Source: an uncultured Clostridium sp.
GTDB taxonomy: Bacteria; Bacillota; Clostridia; Lachnospirales; Lachnospiraceae
Assembly: GCA_945946715.1 (NCBI GenBank)
Contig: CAMEWU010000024.1
Coordinates: 1 to 16,830 of the forward strand
Length of the DNA stretch: 16,830 bases
Reading direction: 5' to 3'
The notes under the pieces are model-generated. The model made no database searches and was not told the origin of the DNA. It was given only the letters and a program-made list of their open reading frames with translations. This document shows positions 1 through 7,877 of the stretch, piece by piece. The translations under genes were made by a program, and so were the position numbers. How positions within the stretch are numbered: the stretch's first letter is position 1; each line of letters begins with the position of its first letter.

Positions 1-1727
1 TGAATCCCCTGCTCTTTCGCTGCTTCAATCGTCTTTCTGGCATCCTCATACTGTCGGTATATACAAAATACTTTTACTGCAAGCAGATATGGTTTGTAAT
101 ACTTAGGATAGATATGTATGGCATTATAGTAATCATTTACTACATTCTGTCCATCCTGCAATTCAAAATATGCCTGTTGCCGCCGCAGATATGCGGGATA
201 ATATCCCGGATCCTGTGCAATCATTTCACTACATATATCTACACATCGTTTATAATTTTCATTGTCCGAATATAACAATGCCAGACGGTCCATAAAAGAA
301 ATCCGAACAGACAAATCCTGTTCCAGACGGATTCCCTCCTCCAAATACTGTCTTGCCGGTTCATACTCTTTCAAATTCTGATATGCTACGCCAATAGCAG
401 ACTTGATAAATCCTTCTCTTGCCTGACGTTTTCTATACTTTTCTGTTCCGTCATCTACCAGACGTTTCCTGCTTTCATCCCACTTTTGCAAATACTCTAT
501 GGCTTCTTTGTATTTCTCTAAACCAAGCAGACAACGTCCCTTCATATTCACATAATCGTAATATTCCGGGTCCTCCGGCGTCAATTCCAGCTGATCTAAT
601 TCCGCGATTGTTTCTTCAAACTGTTCATTCTGAAACATACACCAGCATGCTTCTACGGCATGCTTTTTATTCTCCGGTTCTTTTGCTGCCAAATCGTGGT
701 AATAATCTGCCAATGGAACATTTACTTCCCGCATAAGATTCAGGACCGTATCATCCCTTCCATTTATCTCCAGCAAATCCATAATTAATTCCTTTGCTTT
801 TAGATAATCCTGAACCTTAATATAATATTCTGCAATACCTACCCGTGCAGTATAATGCTCCGGCAGGCATTCCATAACATGCTTCCAACAGGTATATGCT
901 TTTTCCCAGTTTTCTACAGCCCAAAAAGCTCTGCCTCCCCAATATCCTATGTACACGTCATCCGGATATGCTTCTAACAAAGACTCACTGAGTTCTACTG
1001 CTTTTTCCTGCTGTTCCTCATGGAGATATAACCGAATTCGTTCCACATCCTCATATGGATGATATACCTCGAAGGCTTTTAAATCCTCCAGAAGCTGCCA
1101 CTGTCCGTCAAAGGATTCCCGGTCAATATTCGTTTTTATCCTTAAATAAGCTACAATATAGGAATCCAACTGAATTTCAGCTTCATCCAGCCCCCGGACT
1201 TCTAACAAATCATAAGCCAGAAAGTTCTGATTTTCAATCTGATACTGAACATAGTCCAGAAAATCCCGGGGGAATAACTCTTCCAGCTCCTGCTTATCCG
1301 CAATAATATTGAATTCTTTATCAATTAATTTCCAGATTTCCTGACTAATATATACATGGCTCATCAAATACGCCAGAAATCGTTCCCGTACTTCTAAAGC
1401 AGTATCCAATGCAACACATACCGGATCATTAAATAATTCTTTCCACAATTCCGAATTATTTCTGGTATTTGCATACCAGTAAACATCATTTACCTTATCC
1501 AACCATAAATCAATTTCATCTTTTGGCTGTTTTTCCACTTCTTCCACTGTTTCCGGCATTTTTGCCATCTGAAGTGCAGTTTCATACGCCTCCCGTAAAC
1601 GTTTAAATCCCTCGGGATCATCTTCCGGATTTACTTCTCGCAGTAGTTCATGGTAACGATTTTTTAATTGTTCTTCCTCTTTTGTCGGCTCTATCCCCAG
1701 AACCTTCCAGACTACTACTTCTTCCAT
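1..1727 (-). CDS. J-like domain plus TPR-like repeat protein (3' end beyond window)
   Basis: An open reading frame runs from an ATG at 1727 to the window edge with no stop (575 codons visible). An AGGGAG ribosome binding site lies about 8 nt upstream. Residues 1-54 look like a J domain: WKVLGIEPTKEEEQLKNRYH, then a second helix ending in FKRLREAYETAL. The HPD tripeptide that stimulates DnaK is replaced by N33-P34-E35, so canonical J co-chaperone activity is doubtful. From about residue 200 the protein is helical with TPR-like spacing (for example WGGRAFWAVENWEKAYTCW and GVAYQNLKEYEPARQYLEEG). There is no signal peptide or membrane segment, so it is probably a cytoplasmic scaffold. Proteins with this degenerate J motif and TPRs are familiar in Lachnospiraceae, without a firm function as far as I know. 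The C-terminus is not visible. Confidence 0.8.
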   Translation of the reverse strand, partial: MEEVVVWKVLGIEPTKEEEQLKNRYHELLREVNPEDDPEGFKRLREAYETALQMAKMPETVEEVEKQPKDEIDLWLDKVNDVYWYANTRNNSELWKELFNDPVCVALDTALEVRERFLAYLMSHVYISQEIWKLIDKEFNIIADKQELEELFPRDFLDYVQYQIENQNFLAYDLLEVRGLDEAEIQLDSYIVAYLRIKTNIDRESFDGQWQLLEDLKAFEVYHPYEDVERIRLYLHEEQQEKAVELSESLLEAYPDDVYIGYWGGRAFWAVENWEKAYTCWKHVMECLPEHYTARVGIAEYYIKVQDYLKAKELIMDLLEINGRDDTVLNLMREVNVPLADYYHDLAAKEPENKKHAVEACWCMFQNEQFEETIAELDQLELTPEDPEYYDYVNMKGRCLLGLEKYKEAIEYLQKWDESRKRLVDDGTEKYRKRQAREGFIKSAIGVAYQNLKEYEPARQYLEEGIRLEQDLSVRISFMDRLALLYSDNENYKRCVDICSEMIAQDPGYYPAYLRRQQAYFELQDGQNVVNDYYNAIHIYPKYYKPYLLAVKVFCIYRQYEDARKTIEAAKEQGI

Positions 1728-1779
1728 TTCATTACTCCCTTTCTTGTTTTCTTCGATTCCATATCCTACTATGCCTTTT

Positions 1780-1808
1780 AGAATATCACATTTTTTTATA
1801 TCTGTCGA
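1780..1808 (-). promoter_or_regulatory. Candidate sigma-A promoter for the J-like/TPR gene
   Basis: Read on the minus strand: -35 TCGACA (1808-1803, five of six matches to consensus), a 17-nt spacer, and -10 TATTCT (1785-1780) preceded by TG one base upstream (extended -10). It lies about 50 bp before the start codon at 1727. I see no equally convincing plus-strand promoter for the divergent hydrolase gene in 1728-1882. Confidence 0.5.
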
Positions 1809-1882
1809 ACGTTGCTAACATATTTCCCCCAAAAACTCCTATTCCATCGTGCTACACCTATCCATAAAACGGAGGTGTGATT

Positions 1883-2692
1883 ATGAAACGATTAAAACTA
1901 ATAACCAGCATTCTGATTCTGGGTCTACTCTTATTAAGTGGTCCGGCATCATCCTATCAGACTTCTTTTAAAGAAACATCTGTGACTGCTCTGCCTGTAA
2001 CTGCCGGTTCCGTTCCGATTGTCTCCCAGACTACACAACTTACATTTCATCCGAATTATCCCATTCATTTTATTGGGGATTCCCGCATGGTAGGTATGGA
2101 ATCTGCTTTACAATACTATGGTTATTCTTTGGACAACCATAGTTTTAGTGCCGAAATTGGCAAAGGGTATTTCTGGCTGACCCAGCAGGATTATCTTACA
2201 ACTCTTTCTCCATCCATACTAATAATTAATTTGGGGGTAAATGATTTAGGCAACATCGCCCGTTATCAGTCATTATATGAAACTTATGCCAAAACTTGTT
2301 GGAAAGATTGTCCCATTTATATCGTTTCCGTCAATCCCTGCTGTTCTCCTTGTACCAGTGTATCCAATCAGCAGATAGAAGCTTTTAACACCTCCATGCA
2401 ACAGTGGATTCAAACGTATAATGAAGAAAATGCCTCAGCTACTACTGAGACATTCCCCATTCACTATATTGATACCTATCATTTATTGCAGTCAGAAGGG
2501 TATTCCAGCTCTGACGGCTTGCACTATTCTGCCACTACTTATGAACACATTTATAACTATATTCTGGATTGCATCCAAGAACCAATTGGAGACGGAACCG
2601 GCAGTTATACCGTCTCTTCCTGTGGAAATTTCATGTCCCAGGTTCTACGCACGGTATCCAGCACCCGCATCAAAAACAAAGTATCCGCATGA
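1883..2692 (+). CDS. Secreted SGNH/GDSL-family hydrolase
   Basis: The 269-residue protein begins at the ATG at 1883. The in-frame GTG at 1877 overlaps the GGAGGTG ribosome binding site (1871-1877) and is not a plausible start. Residues 1-24 form a signal peptide (basic MKRLK, hydrophobic ITSILILGLLLL, then GPASS) with no lipobox cysteine. SGNH blocks are clear: FIGDSRMVGM with nucleophile Ser67, GVND with Asn120, and SDGLHYS with Asp211/His214. Such enzymes are extracellular esterases or acetylhydrolases acting on carbohydrate or lipid esters; the substrate cannot be told. Two oddities: five cysteines at 139-157 (C139, C143, C153, C154, C157), and a last 29 residues encoded opposite the end of the convergent oxidoreductase gene, beyond the normal fold. 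Confidence 0.85.
   Translation: MKRLKLITSILILGLLLLSGPASSYQTSFKETSVTALPVTAGSVPIVSQTTQLTFHPNYPIHFIGDSRMVGMESALQYYGYSLDNHSFSAEIGKGYFWLTQQDYLTTLSPSILIINLGVNDLGNIARYQSLYETYAKTCWKDCPIYIVSVNPCCSPCTSVSNQQIEAFNTSMQQWIQTYNEENASATTETFPIHYIDTYHLLQSEGYSSSDGLHYSATTYEHIYNYILDCIQEPIGDGTGSYTVSSCGNFMSQVLRTVSSTRIKNKVSA
2589..2616. terminator. Weak inverted repeat over the oxidoreductase stop codon
   Basis: GAGACGG (2589-2595) pairs with CCGTCTC (2610-2616) around a 14-nt loop. It spans the stop codon of the minus-strand oxidoreductase gene (2607-2605) and lies inside the hydrolase gene. No T-run follows on either strand, so it is only a weak candidate for terminating the marR-ABC-oxidoreductase transcript. Confidence 0.25.
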
Positions 2693-3588
2693 GTCATCTG
2701 CGGGCATTCCAATTTCTTTCCCTGAATAGCATGGATACATGCCTGCACTTCATATTCCAAGCCACTAATCTGTTCCGGACGTTCTACCGTCTCAATTAAA
2801 CCGCCCTTTGTATCAAATATCTGATAACGAGCATAATTGTTAATATCTTCTACCAGTATATATCCTTCTGTTCCATATATTTTTCCCTGTTTATCCGTAT
2901 TTGAAAGCATGGTTGTATACAGGCTTGCCATGGCACCATTCATATAAACCAGATTCACTGCTTCCTGGGCATCCACACCGGAATTCATCCGTACCATGGA
3001 CGTAGAAATATTATCAATTTCTTTTCCTAAAATCTGTAATGCAAAAGTAATTGGATAAACTCCAATATCCAACAATGCACCGCCTCCCATATCCAGACGG
3101 TTCACCCGTTCCTTTTCTTTTAAATCATATCCGATATCTGCGGTTACGGAGGTCACTTCGCCAATTCTTCCCTGCTCTAAATCCTTCTGTAATCGAACCA
3201 TTAAAGGCATAAAGCGTACCCACATCGCTTCGCATAAAAATACCTGATGCATCTCTGCCAAATCAATCAATGCCTGTGCCTGTCTTTCATTTAAGGCAAA
3301 TGGTTTTTCCAATAGCACCGGTTTTCCATGCCGGATACAAGCTCTTGCTTGCTCATAATGAAGATGATTGGGTGTTGCGATATAGATTAGCTGTACTGCC
3401 TCATCCTCCATCAGTGCTTCGTAACTGCCATAATAAGTGGTTGCACCGTATTTTTCTGCAAAAGCCTTTGCATTCTCTTCCTCTCTGGATGCTACAGCAT
3501 ATAATTCTGCTTCCTTCATCTGCCGAATGGTCTCCGCCATCCGCCCTGCCATTACTCCTGCTCCGATGATTCCGATTTTAAATGCCAT
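2605..3588 (-). CDS. Gfo/Idh/MocA-family oxidoreductase (dihydrodiol dehydrogenase-like)
   Basis: This 327-residue cytoplasmic NAD(P)-dependent dehydrogenase starts at the ATG at 3588 behind AAGGAGGAAATAAT. The N-terminal Rossmann fold (about 1-120) has the dinucleotide motif GIIGAGVMAG (7-16) and ends with the family EKP motif (94-96, K95 the expected catalytic lysine). The C-terminal domain carries MWVRFMPLM (122-130) and GGGALLDIGVYPI (168-180), resembling the trans-1,2-dihydrodiol/D-xylose dehydrogenase subgroup. The substrate is unknown, though sugars or cyclitols are usual for the family. Only 38 bp, with no terminator, separate it from the end of ABC gene B, so it is probably the last gene of the marR-ABC unit. 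The connection to an exporter is unexplained. Its 3' end overlaps the hydrolase gene tail to tail. Confidence 0.88.
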   Translation of the reverse strand: MAFKIGIIGAGVMAGRMAETIRQMKEAELYAVASREEENAKAFAEKYGATTYYGSYEALMEDEAVQLIYIATPNHLHYEQARACIRHGKPVLLEKPFALNERQAQALIDLAEMHQVFLCEAMWVRFMPLMVRLQKDLEQGRIGEVTSVTADIGYDLKEKERVNRLDMGGGALLDIGVYPITFALQILGKEIDNISTSMVRMNSGVDAQEAVNLVYMNGAMASLYTTMLSNTDKQGKIYGTEGYILVEDINNYARYQIFDTKGGLIETVERPEQISGLEYEVQACIHAIQGKKLECPQMTHADTLFLMRVLDTVRRTWDMKFPQEETV

Positions 3589-3626
3589 ATTATTTCCTCC
3601 TTACATGTATCTGTCATAATTGAACC

Positions 3627-5519
3627 CTATGCTCCTGCCATCTGTGTTCCTTTTCCACCTGTATACAATTGATAATACTTACCTTGCTCCTGTAACAGCT
3701 CTTCATGATTGCCCCGCTCGATAATTCTTCCCTGCTCCAATACCATGATGCAATCACTATTCTGAATCGTAGATAACCGATGGGCAATGACAAAGGTGGT
3801 ACGTCCTTTCATCAGCTTATCCATTCCATCCTGTACCAGTTTCTCAGTCCGGGTGTCAATGGAGCTGGTTGCTTCATCCAAAATCAATACCGGTGGGTCG
3901 GCAATTGCTGCCCGCGCAATAGAAAGCAACTGGCGTTGTCCCTGACTTAAGTTAGCTCCGTCGCCCGTTAAAATAGTATCATAGCCCTGTGGCAATCGAC
4001 GGATAAATCCATCCGCGTTGGCCAGCTTTGCTGCCGCAATAACCTCTTCATCCGTTGCATCCAGCCTTCCATATCGGATATTTTCCCGGACTGTCATGGT
4101 AAATAAATGGGTATCCTGTAATACAATTCCTAAGGACCGTCGCAAATCTGCCTTCTTTATCTTATTAATATTAATTCCATCATAACGAATCTTTCCATCC
4201 TGAATATCATAAAAACGATTAATCAGATTGGTTATGGTAGTCTTTCCCGCTCCGGTAGAACCTACAAAGGCAAGCTTTTGTCCCGGTTGGGCAAATAGAC
4301 TAACATTATGAAGAACAATCTTCTCATCATTATACCCGAAATCTACATCATCGAAAACCACATCTCCTTTTAACTCAACATAAGTAGTTTTATCACCATT
4401 TTGATGCTTATGTTCCCATGCCCAAAGACCGGTACGTTCTTTACAAGGAACCAGTGCTCCATTTTCCCTTTTTGCATTCACTAAGGTAACATAACCATCA
4501 TCTACTTCCGGTTCTTCATCTAACAAATGAAAGATTCGCTCTGCTCCTGCCAATGCCATAATAATAGAATTCATCTGCATACTTACCTGATTAATCGGCA
4601 TATTAAAGTTCTTATTAAAGGTTAGAAATGTTGCCAAACTTCCCAGCGTAAAACCGCCCACATTTCCAATAGCAAGAATTGCACCGACAATCGCACAAAG
4701 TACATAACTGATATTTCCAAGCTGAGCACAAATCGGGCCAATGATATTGGAGAACTTATTTGCCTGATAGGCACTGTTAAATAACTGATCATTCAACTTA
4801 TTGAATTGCTCCATATTCTCTTCTTCATGGCAAAATACCTTAACAACCTTCTGCCCTTCCATCATTTCTTCGATATAACCATTCAAGGCACCAATATCTT
4901 TTTGCTGTGCCATGAAGTATTTTGCTGAATGTCCACCCATTCTCTGGGTAAACATTAACATAACACCCACCATGGCAAAGGTCAAAAGGCTTAGTGGCAC
5001 ATTCAAAACCAGCATGCAAATCGCAGTACTTACAATGGTAATTGCACTGGAAAAAAGCTGTGGCATCGACTGACTAATCATCTGTCGCAGTGTATCCGTA
5101 TCATTGGTATACATGGACATAATATCGCCATGAGCATGGGTATCAAAGTATTTAATTGGCAACCGTTCCATCTTTTGAAACATTTCATCTCGAAATACCT
5201 TTAGGGTTCCCTGGGTAATATTTACCATAATGCGGTTATATGCATATGCTGCAAGAACACCAACTGCATAGAAACATGCCACCCGTAGAATTTCCATTAA
5301 CAATGGTTGAAAATCCGGAACGCTTGCTTGTGTTAACGGCTTCACAAAATCATCAATCAGCGTCTTCATGAACATGGTTCCCTGCACATTTGCAAAGGTA
5401 CTGATTATGATACAAATAGCAACGATTATAATCTGAACACCAAAATGTTTCATCAGAATTCCAAATAACCGGCTCAGCAGTTTTCCCATATTTTTTGGAG
5501 CTTTTGCATTCATTCTCAT
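3627..5519 (-). CDS. Heterodimeric ABC exporter, catalytic (consensus-site) half B
   Basis: A 630-residue half-transporter: an N-terminal six-helix type I exporter domain (about 20-335) fused to an ATPase domain (about 385-615). Walker A is GSTGAGKT (420-427), Walker B VLILDE with catalytic Glu549, and the switch His is H580. The signature is LSQGQ (524-528) rather than LSGGQ, as is usual in the consensus half of BmrCD/LmrCD-type heterodimers. About 40 extra polar residues (341-380) link the two domains. Start ATG 5519 follows GGAGGAAAAGGCT; this site overlaps the stop codon of the upstream partner (12-bp gap), so the two are probably translationally coupled. The partner is the 5532-7283 product. 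Likely role: ATP-driven export of drugs or other amphiphilic compounds under MarR control. The substrate is not determinable. Confidence 0.92.
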   Translation of the reverse strand: MRMNAKAPKNMGKLLSRLFGILMKHFGVQIIIVAICIIISTFANVQGTMFMKTLIDDFVKPLTQASVPDFQPLLMEILRVACFYAVGVLAAYAYNRIMVNITQGTLKVFRDEMFQKMERLPIKYFDTHAHGDIMSMYTNDTDTLRQMISQSMPQLFSSAITIVSTAICMLVLNVPLSLLTFAMVGVMLMFTQRMGGHSAKYFMAQQKDIGALNGYIEEMMEGQKVVKVFCHEEENMEQFNKLNDQLFNSAYQANKFSNIIGPICAQLGNISYVLCAIVGAILAIGNVGGFTLGSLATFLTFNKNFNMPINQVSMQMNSIIMALAGAERIFHLLDEEPEVDDGYVTLVNAKRENGALVPCKERTGLWAWEHKHQNGDKTTYVELKGDVVFDDVDFGYNDEKIVLHNVSLFAQPGQKLAFVGSTGAGKTTITNLINRFYDIQDGKIRYDGININKIKKADLRRSLGIVLQDTHLFTMTVRENIRYGRLDATDEEVIAAAKLANADGFIRRLPQGYDTILTGDGANLSQGQRQLLSIARAAIADPPVLILDEATSSIDTRTEKLVQDGMDKLMKGRTTFVIAHRLSTIQNSDCIMVLEQGRIIERGNHEELLQEQGKYYQLYTGGKGTQMAGA

Positions 5520-5531
5520 AGCCTTTTCCTC

Positions 5532-7283
5532 CTAATTCATTCCTTCATCAAAGTCACCGTTCCCCATGGTCTGTGATTCGTAGACTTCTCGATAAATCTC
5601 ATTGCTTCGTACTAATTCTTCATGGGTACCTACTGCTTGCAGTGTTCCTTCATGCATCACCAGAATTCTATCTGCATTCTGTACACTGGAAATTCTTTGC
5701 GCGATAATTATCTTTGTGGTATTCGGTATCTCTTCCGCAAATGCTTTTCGAATCCGGGCATCTGTTGCCGTATCTACTGCACTGGTAGAATCATCCAAAA
5801 TCAGAATCTTTGGTTTCTTTAATAAAGCTCTGGCAATGCAAAGACGCTGTTTCTGTCCTCCGGATACATTCGAACCTCCCTGCTCAATATAAGTATCATA
5901 ACCCTGTGGCATTTTCTCGATAAACTCATCTGCACAAGCTAATTTACAAGCCCGTTTACATTCTTCCTCTGTTGCTTCTTTATCACCCCAACGAAGATTT
6001 TCATAAATAGTTCCACTAAATAACGTATTTTTCTGTAACACAACAGACACTTGATTTCGCAGAGTTTCCAAATCATATTCTTTTACATTTCTTCCACCTA
6101 CCAATACCTCTCCTTCCGTAGTGTCATATAAGCGGCTGATTAAATTTACAAGACTGGATTTTGCACTACCGGTTCCACCGATGATACCAATGGTTTCTCC
6201 GGATTTAATAAATAAGTTAACATTCTTTAATACATCATCTTCAGCATCTTTATTATAACGGAAACTTACATTCTTAAATTCAATACTTCCGTTCTCAACC
6301 TCCATAACCGGTTCTTCCGGGTTCTGGATATCACTGGTTTCCTGAATCACTTCCGCAATACGTTCTGCACTGGCTATACTCATGGTAATCATAACAAACA
6401 CCATGGATAACATCATCAGGCTCATTAAGATGTTCATGCAATAGGTTAAGAGGCTCATTAAATCTCCGGTTGTCAAATTACCAGCAGTTATCATATGAGC
6501 ACCTACCCAGCTTATAATTAATATACATGTATATACCGTAATATTCATTACCGGCATATTAAATGCCAGAATACTTTCCGCTTTCACAAACATGTTATAT
6601 ACCTTAGCACTTGCCTGGGCAAATTTATTCGTTTCGTATTCTTCCCGAACATATGCTTTCACTACTCGAATTGCCGATACATTTTCCTGTACACTGGCAT
6701 TCAAATCATCATATTTCTGAAACACCACATGAAAATATTTATTTGCCTTTGAAATAATAAAGAATAATATCCCCCCCAGGAAGATAACAGCAATCAAATA
6801 AATAGTTGCAATTCGGGGATTTATTATAAATGTCGCTATCATAGCACAAAGCATACTGGCCGGTGCCCGGACTCCCATTCGCAATGTCATCATATATGCA
6901 TTCTGAAGGTTGGTAACATCCGTTGTCAAACGGGTCACCAAGCCGGCAGTACTATATTTATCAATATTCGCAAAAGAGAAGGTCTGAATATTCTCAAACA
7001 TTGCTTTCCGTAAATTACGGGCAAATCCGGCAGAAGCATAAGCCCCATACTTACCGCCCATGATTCCGGCAAATAATCCCAAAGCAGCAATTACTACCAT
7101 GCAGACTCCCACCTTACAAATATATTGAATATCTCCTCCCGGCACTTCCACACCATTATTAATAATTGCTGCCATCATAAGTGGAATAATGGTTTCCATA
7201 ATTACTTCCAGCAGCATAAAGCATGGCGTAGCAATGGTGGCTTTTTTATATTCTTTTATTTGTCTGAACAATGTCCTTAACAT
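5532..7283 (-). CDS. Heterodimeric ABC exporter, degenerate-site half A
   Basis: A 583-residue half-transporter with six transmembrane helices (about 15-305) and an ATPase domain (about 333-565). Its own ATP site is degenerate at three points: Walker A GGTGSAKS (369-376) has Ala374 where the last glycine belongs, Walker B ILILDD has Asp498 in place of the catalytic Glu, and the switch His is Gln529 (IIIAQR). The signature VSGGQ (473-477) is intact and would serve the partner's consensus site. This pattern defines the non-catalytic half of heterodimeric exporters such as BmrC/LmrC/TM287. The ATG at 7283 overlaps the marR stop by 7 bp (ATGTTAA), with a GGAGG seven nt upstream, giving translational coupling to the regulator. 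Confidence 0.92.
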   Translation of the reverse strand: MLRTLFRQIKEYKKATIATPCFMLLEVIMETIIPLMMAAIINNGVEVPGGDIQYICKVGVCMVVIAALGLFAGIMGGKYGAYASAGFARNLRKAMFENIQTFSFANIDKYSTAGLVTRLTTDVTNLQNAYMMTLRMGVRAPASMLCAMIATFIINPRIATIYLIAVIFLGGILFFIISKANKYFHVVFQKYDDLNASVQENVSAIRVVKAYVREEYETNKFAQASAKVYNMFVKAESILAFNMPVMNITVYTCILIISWVGAHMITAGNLTTGDLMSLLTYCMNILMSLMMLSMVFVMITMSIASAERIAEVIQETSDIQNPEEPVMEVENGSIEFKNVSFRYNKDAEDDVLKNVNLFIKSGETIGIIGGTGSAKSSLVNLISRLYDTTEGEVLVGGRNVKEYDLETLRNQVSVVLQKNTLFSGTIYENLRWGDKEATEEECKRACKLACADEFIEKMPQGYDTYIEQGGSNVSGGQKQRLCIARALLKKPKILILDDSTSAVDTATDARIRKAFAEEIPNTTKIIIAQRISSVQNADRILVMHEGTLQAVGTHEELVRSNEIYREVYESQTMGNGDFDEGMN

Positions 7284-7771
7284 TCCTTAACCTCCTGCTC
7301 GAATACCTTCTCTTTCATTCCATATATTCTATCACTGTTTAGTTTCATTAGATTCTCACTCATTTTTCCCATAAGAGAATAGAATTGCTGTATTTCTTCT
7401 TTGCTCAAATTACTCCTTAGCTGATCCTCCATAAAATTAATTTTCTTATCTATTCTTTCATTTAATGATTTTCCTTTCTCGGTCAGCATCAGCTTTTTTA
7501 ATCTGGCATCATGTTCCACACTGCAGCGCATAATAAGTCCGCTTTTTTCCATACTCTGAAGGGTTTGGGTCACTGTGGAACGGCCTAAATAAAATGATTC
7601 CTCAATATCCTTCTGAAAGATATCTCTTTCATTTCCTTCCAAGTATATAAAATGTAAAATCCGGCTCTGGGCTCCACTGATTCCCTCGGATTCTGCTGCC
7701 TGATGAAGATAATGCTTCACCTGATTGGATAATATGATAACTTCTCGTCCTAAATGATCAACATGTTCCAT
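7277..7771 (-). CDS. MarR-family transcriptional regulator
   Basis: A 164-residue winged-helix protein. Residues about 35-100 form the DNA-binding domain: the recognition helix region reads GRSTVTQTLQSMEKSGLI (63-80), and the wing holds the family DxR element in EHDARLKKLMLTEKG (86-100). Flanking helices would form the dimerisation domain. Start ATG 7771 follows TGAGGT with an 8-nt spacer. It is the first gene of the marR-ABC-ABC unit and overlaps the next gene by 7 bp. The double palindrome over its own transcription start suggests a ligand-released autorepressor of the exporter operon. The inducer is unknown. Confidence 0.92.
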   Translation of the reverse strand: MEHVDHLGREVIILSNQVKHYLHQAAESEGISGAQSRILHFIYLEGNERDIFQKDIEESFYLGRSTVTQTLQSMEKSGLIMRCSVEHDARLKKLMLTEKGKSLNERIDKKINFMEDQLRSNLSKEEIQQFYSLMGKMSENLMKLNSDRIYGMKEKVFEQEVKEC

Positions 7772-7797
7772 ATATAATTACCTCACAAAACAATAAT

Positions 7798-7828
7798 AGT
7801 TCGCATACGAATAATTCGTATACGAACT
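7798..7828. promoter_or_regulatory. Nested double operator, likely MarR binding site
   Basis: A 31-bp near-perfect palindrome (one mismatched pair) itself contains two 12-bp palindromic boxes: TTCGCATACGAA (7800-7811) and TTCGTATACGAA (7815-7826, perfect). The box centres are 15 bp apart. On the minus strand it begins directly downstream of the -10 box and covers the expected transcription start and leader of the marR transcript, where bound repressor would block RNA polymerase. That it is the site of the neighbouring MarR protein is inferred from position and symmetry. Confidence 0.8.
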
Positions 7829-7830
7829 AT

Positions 7831-7858
7831 ATAATATCACATATTATTAAATTGTCAA
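7831..7858 (-). promoter_or_regulatory. Sigma-A promoter of the marR-ABC operon
   Basis: On the minus strand: a perfect -35 TTGACA (7858-7853), a 16-nt spacer, and -10 TATTAT (7836-7831) with an extended TG at 7839-7838. The expected start is near 7824, inside the operator. The leader before the marR ATG is about 50 nt. The promoter sits only about 20 bp past the stop of the upstream ABC gene, with no terminator between, so read-through from upstream is also possible. Confidence 0.8.
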
Positions 7859-7877
7859 CGGATATCCATCATTTTCT

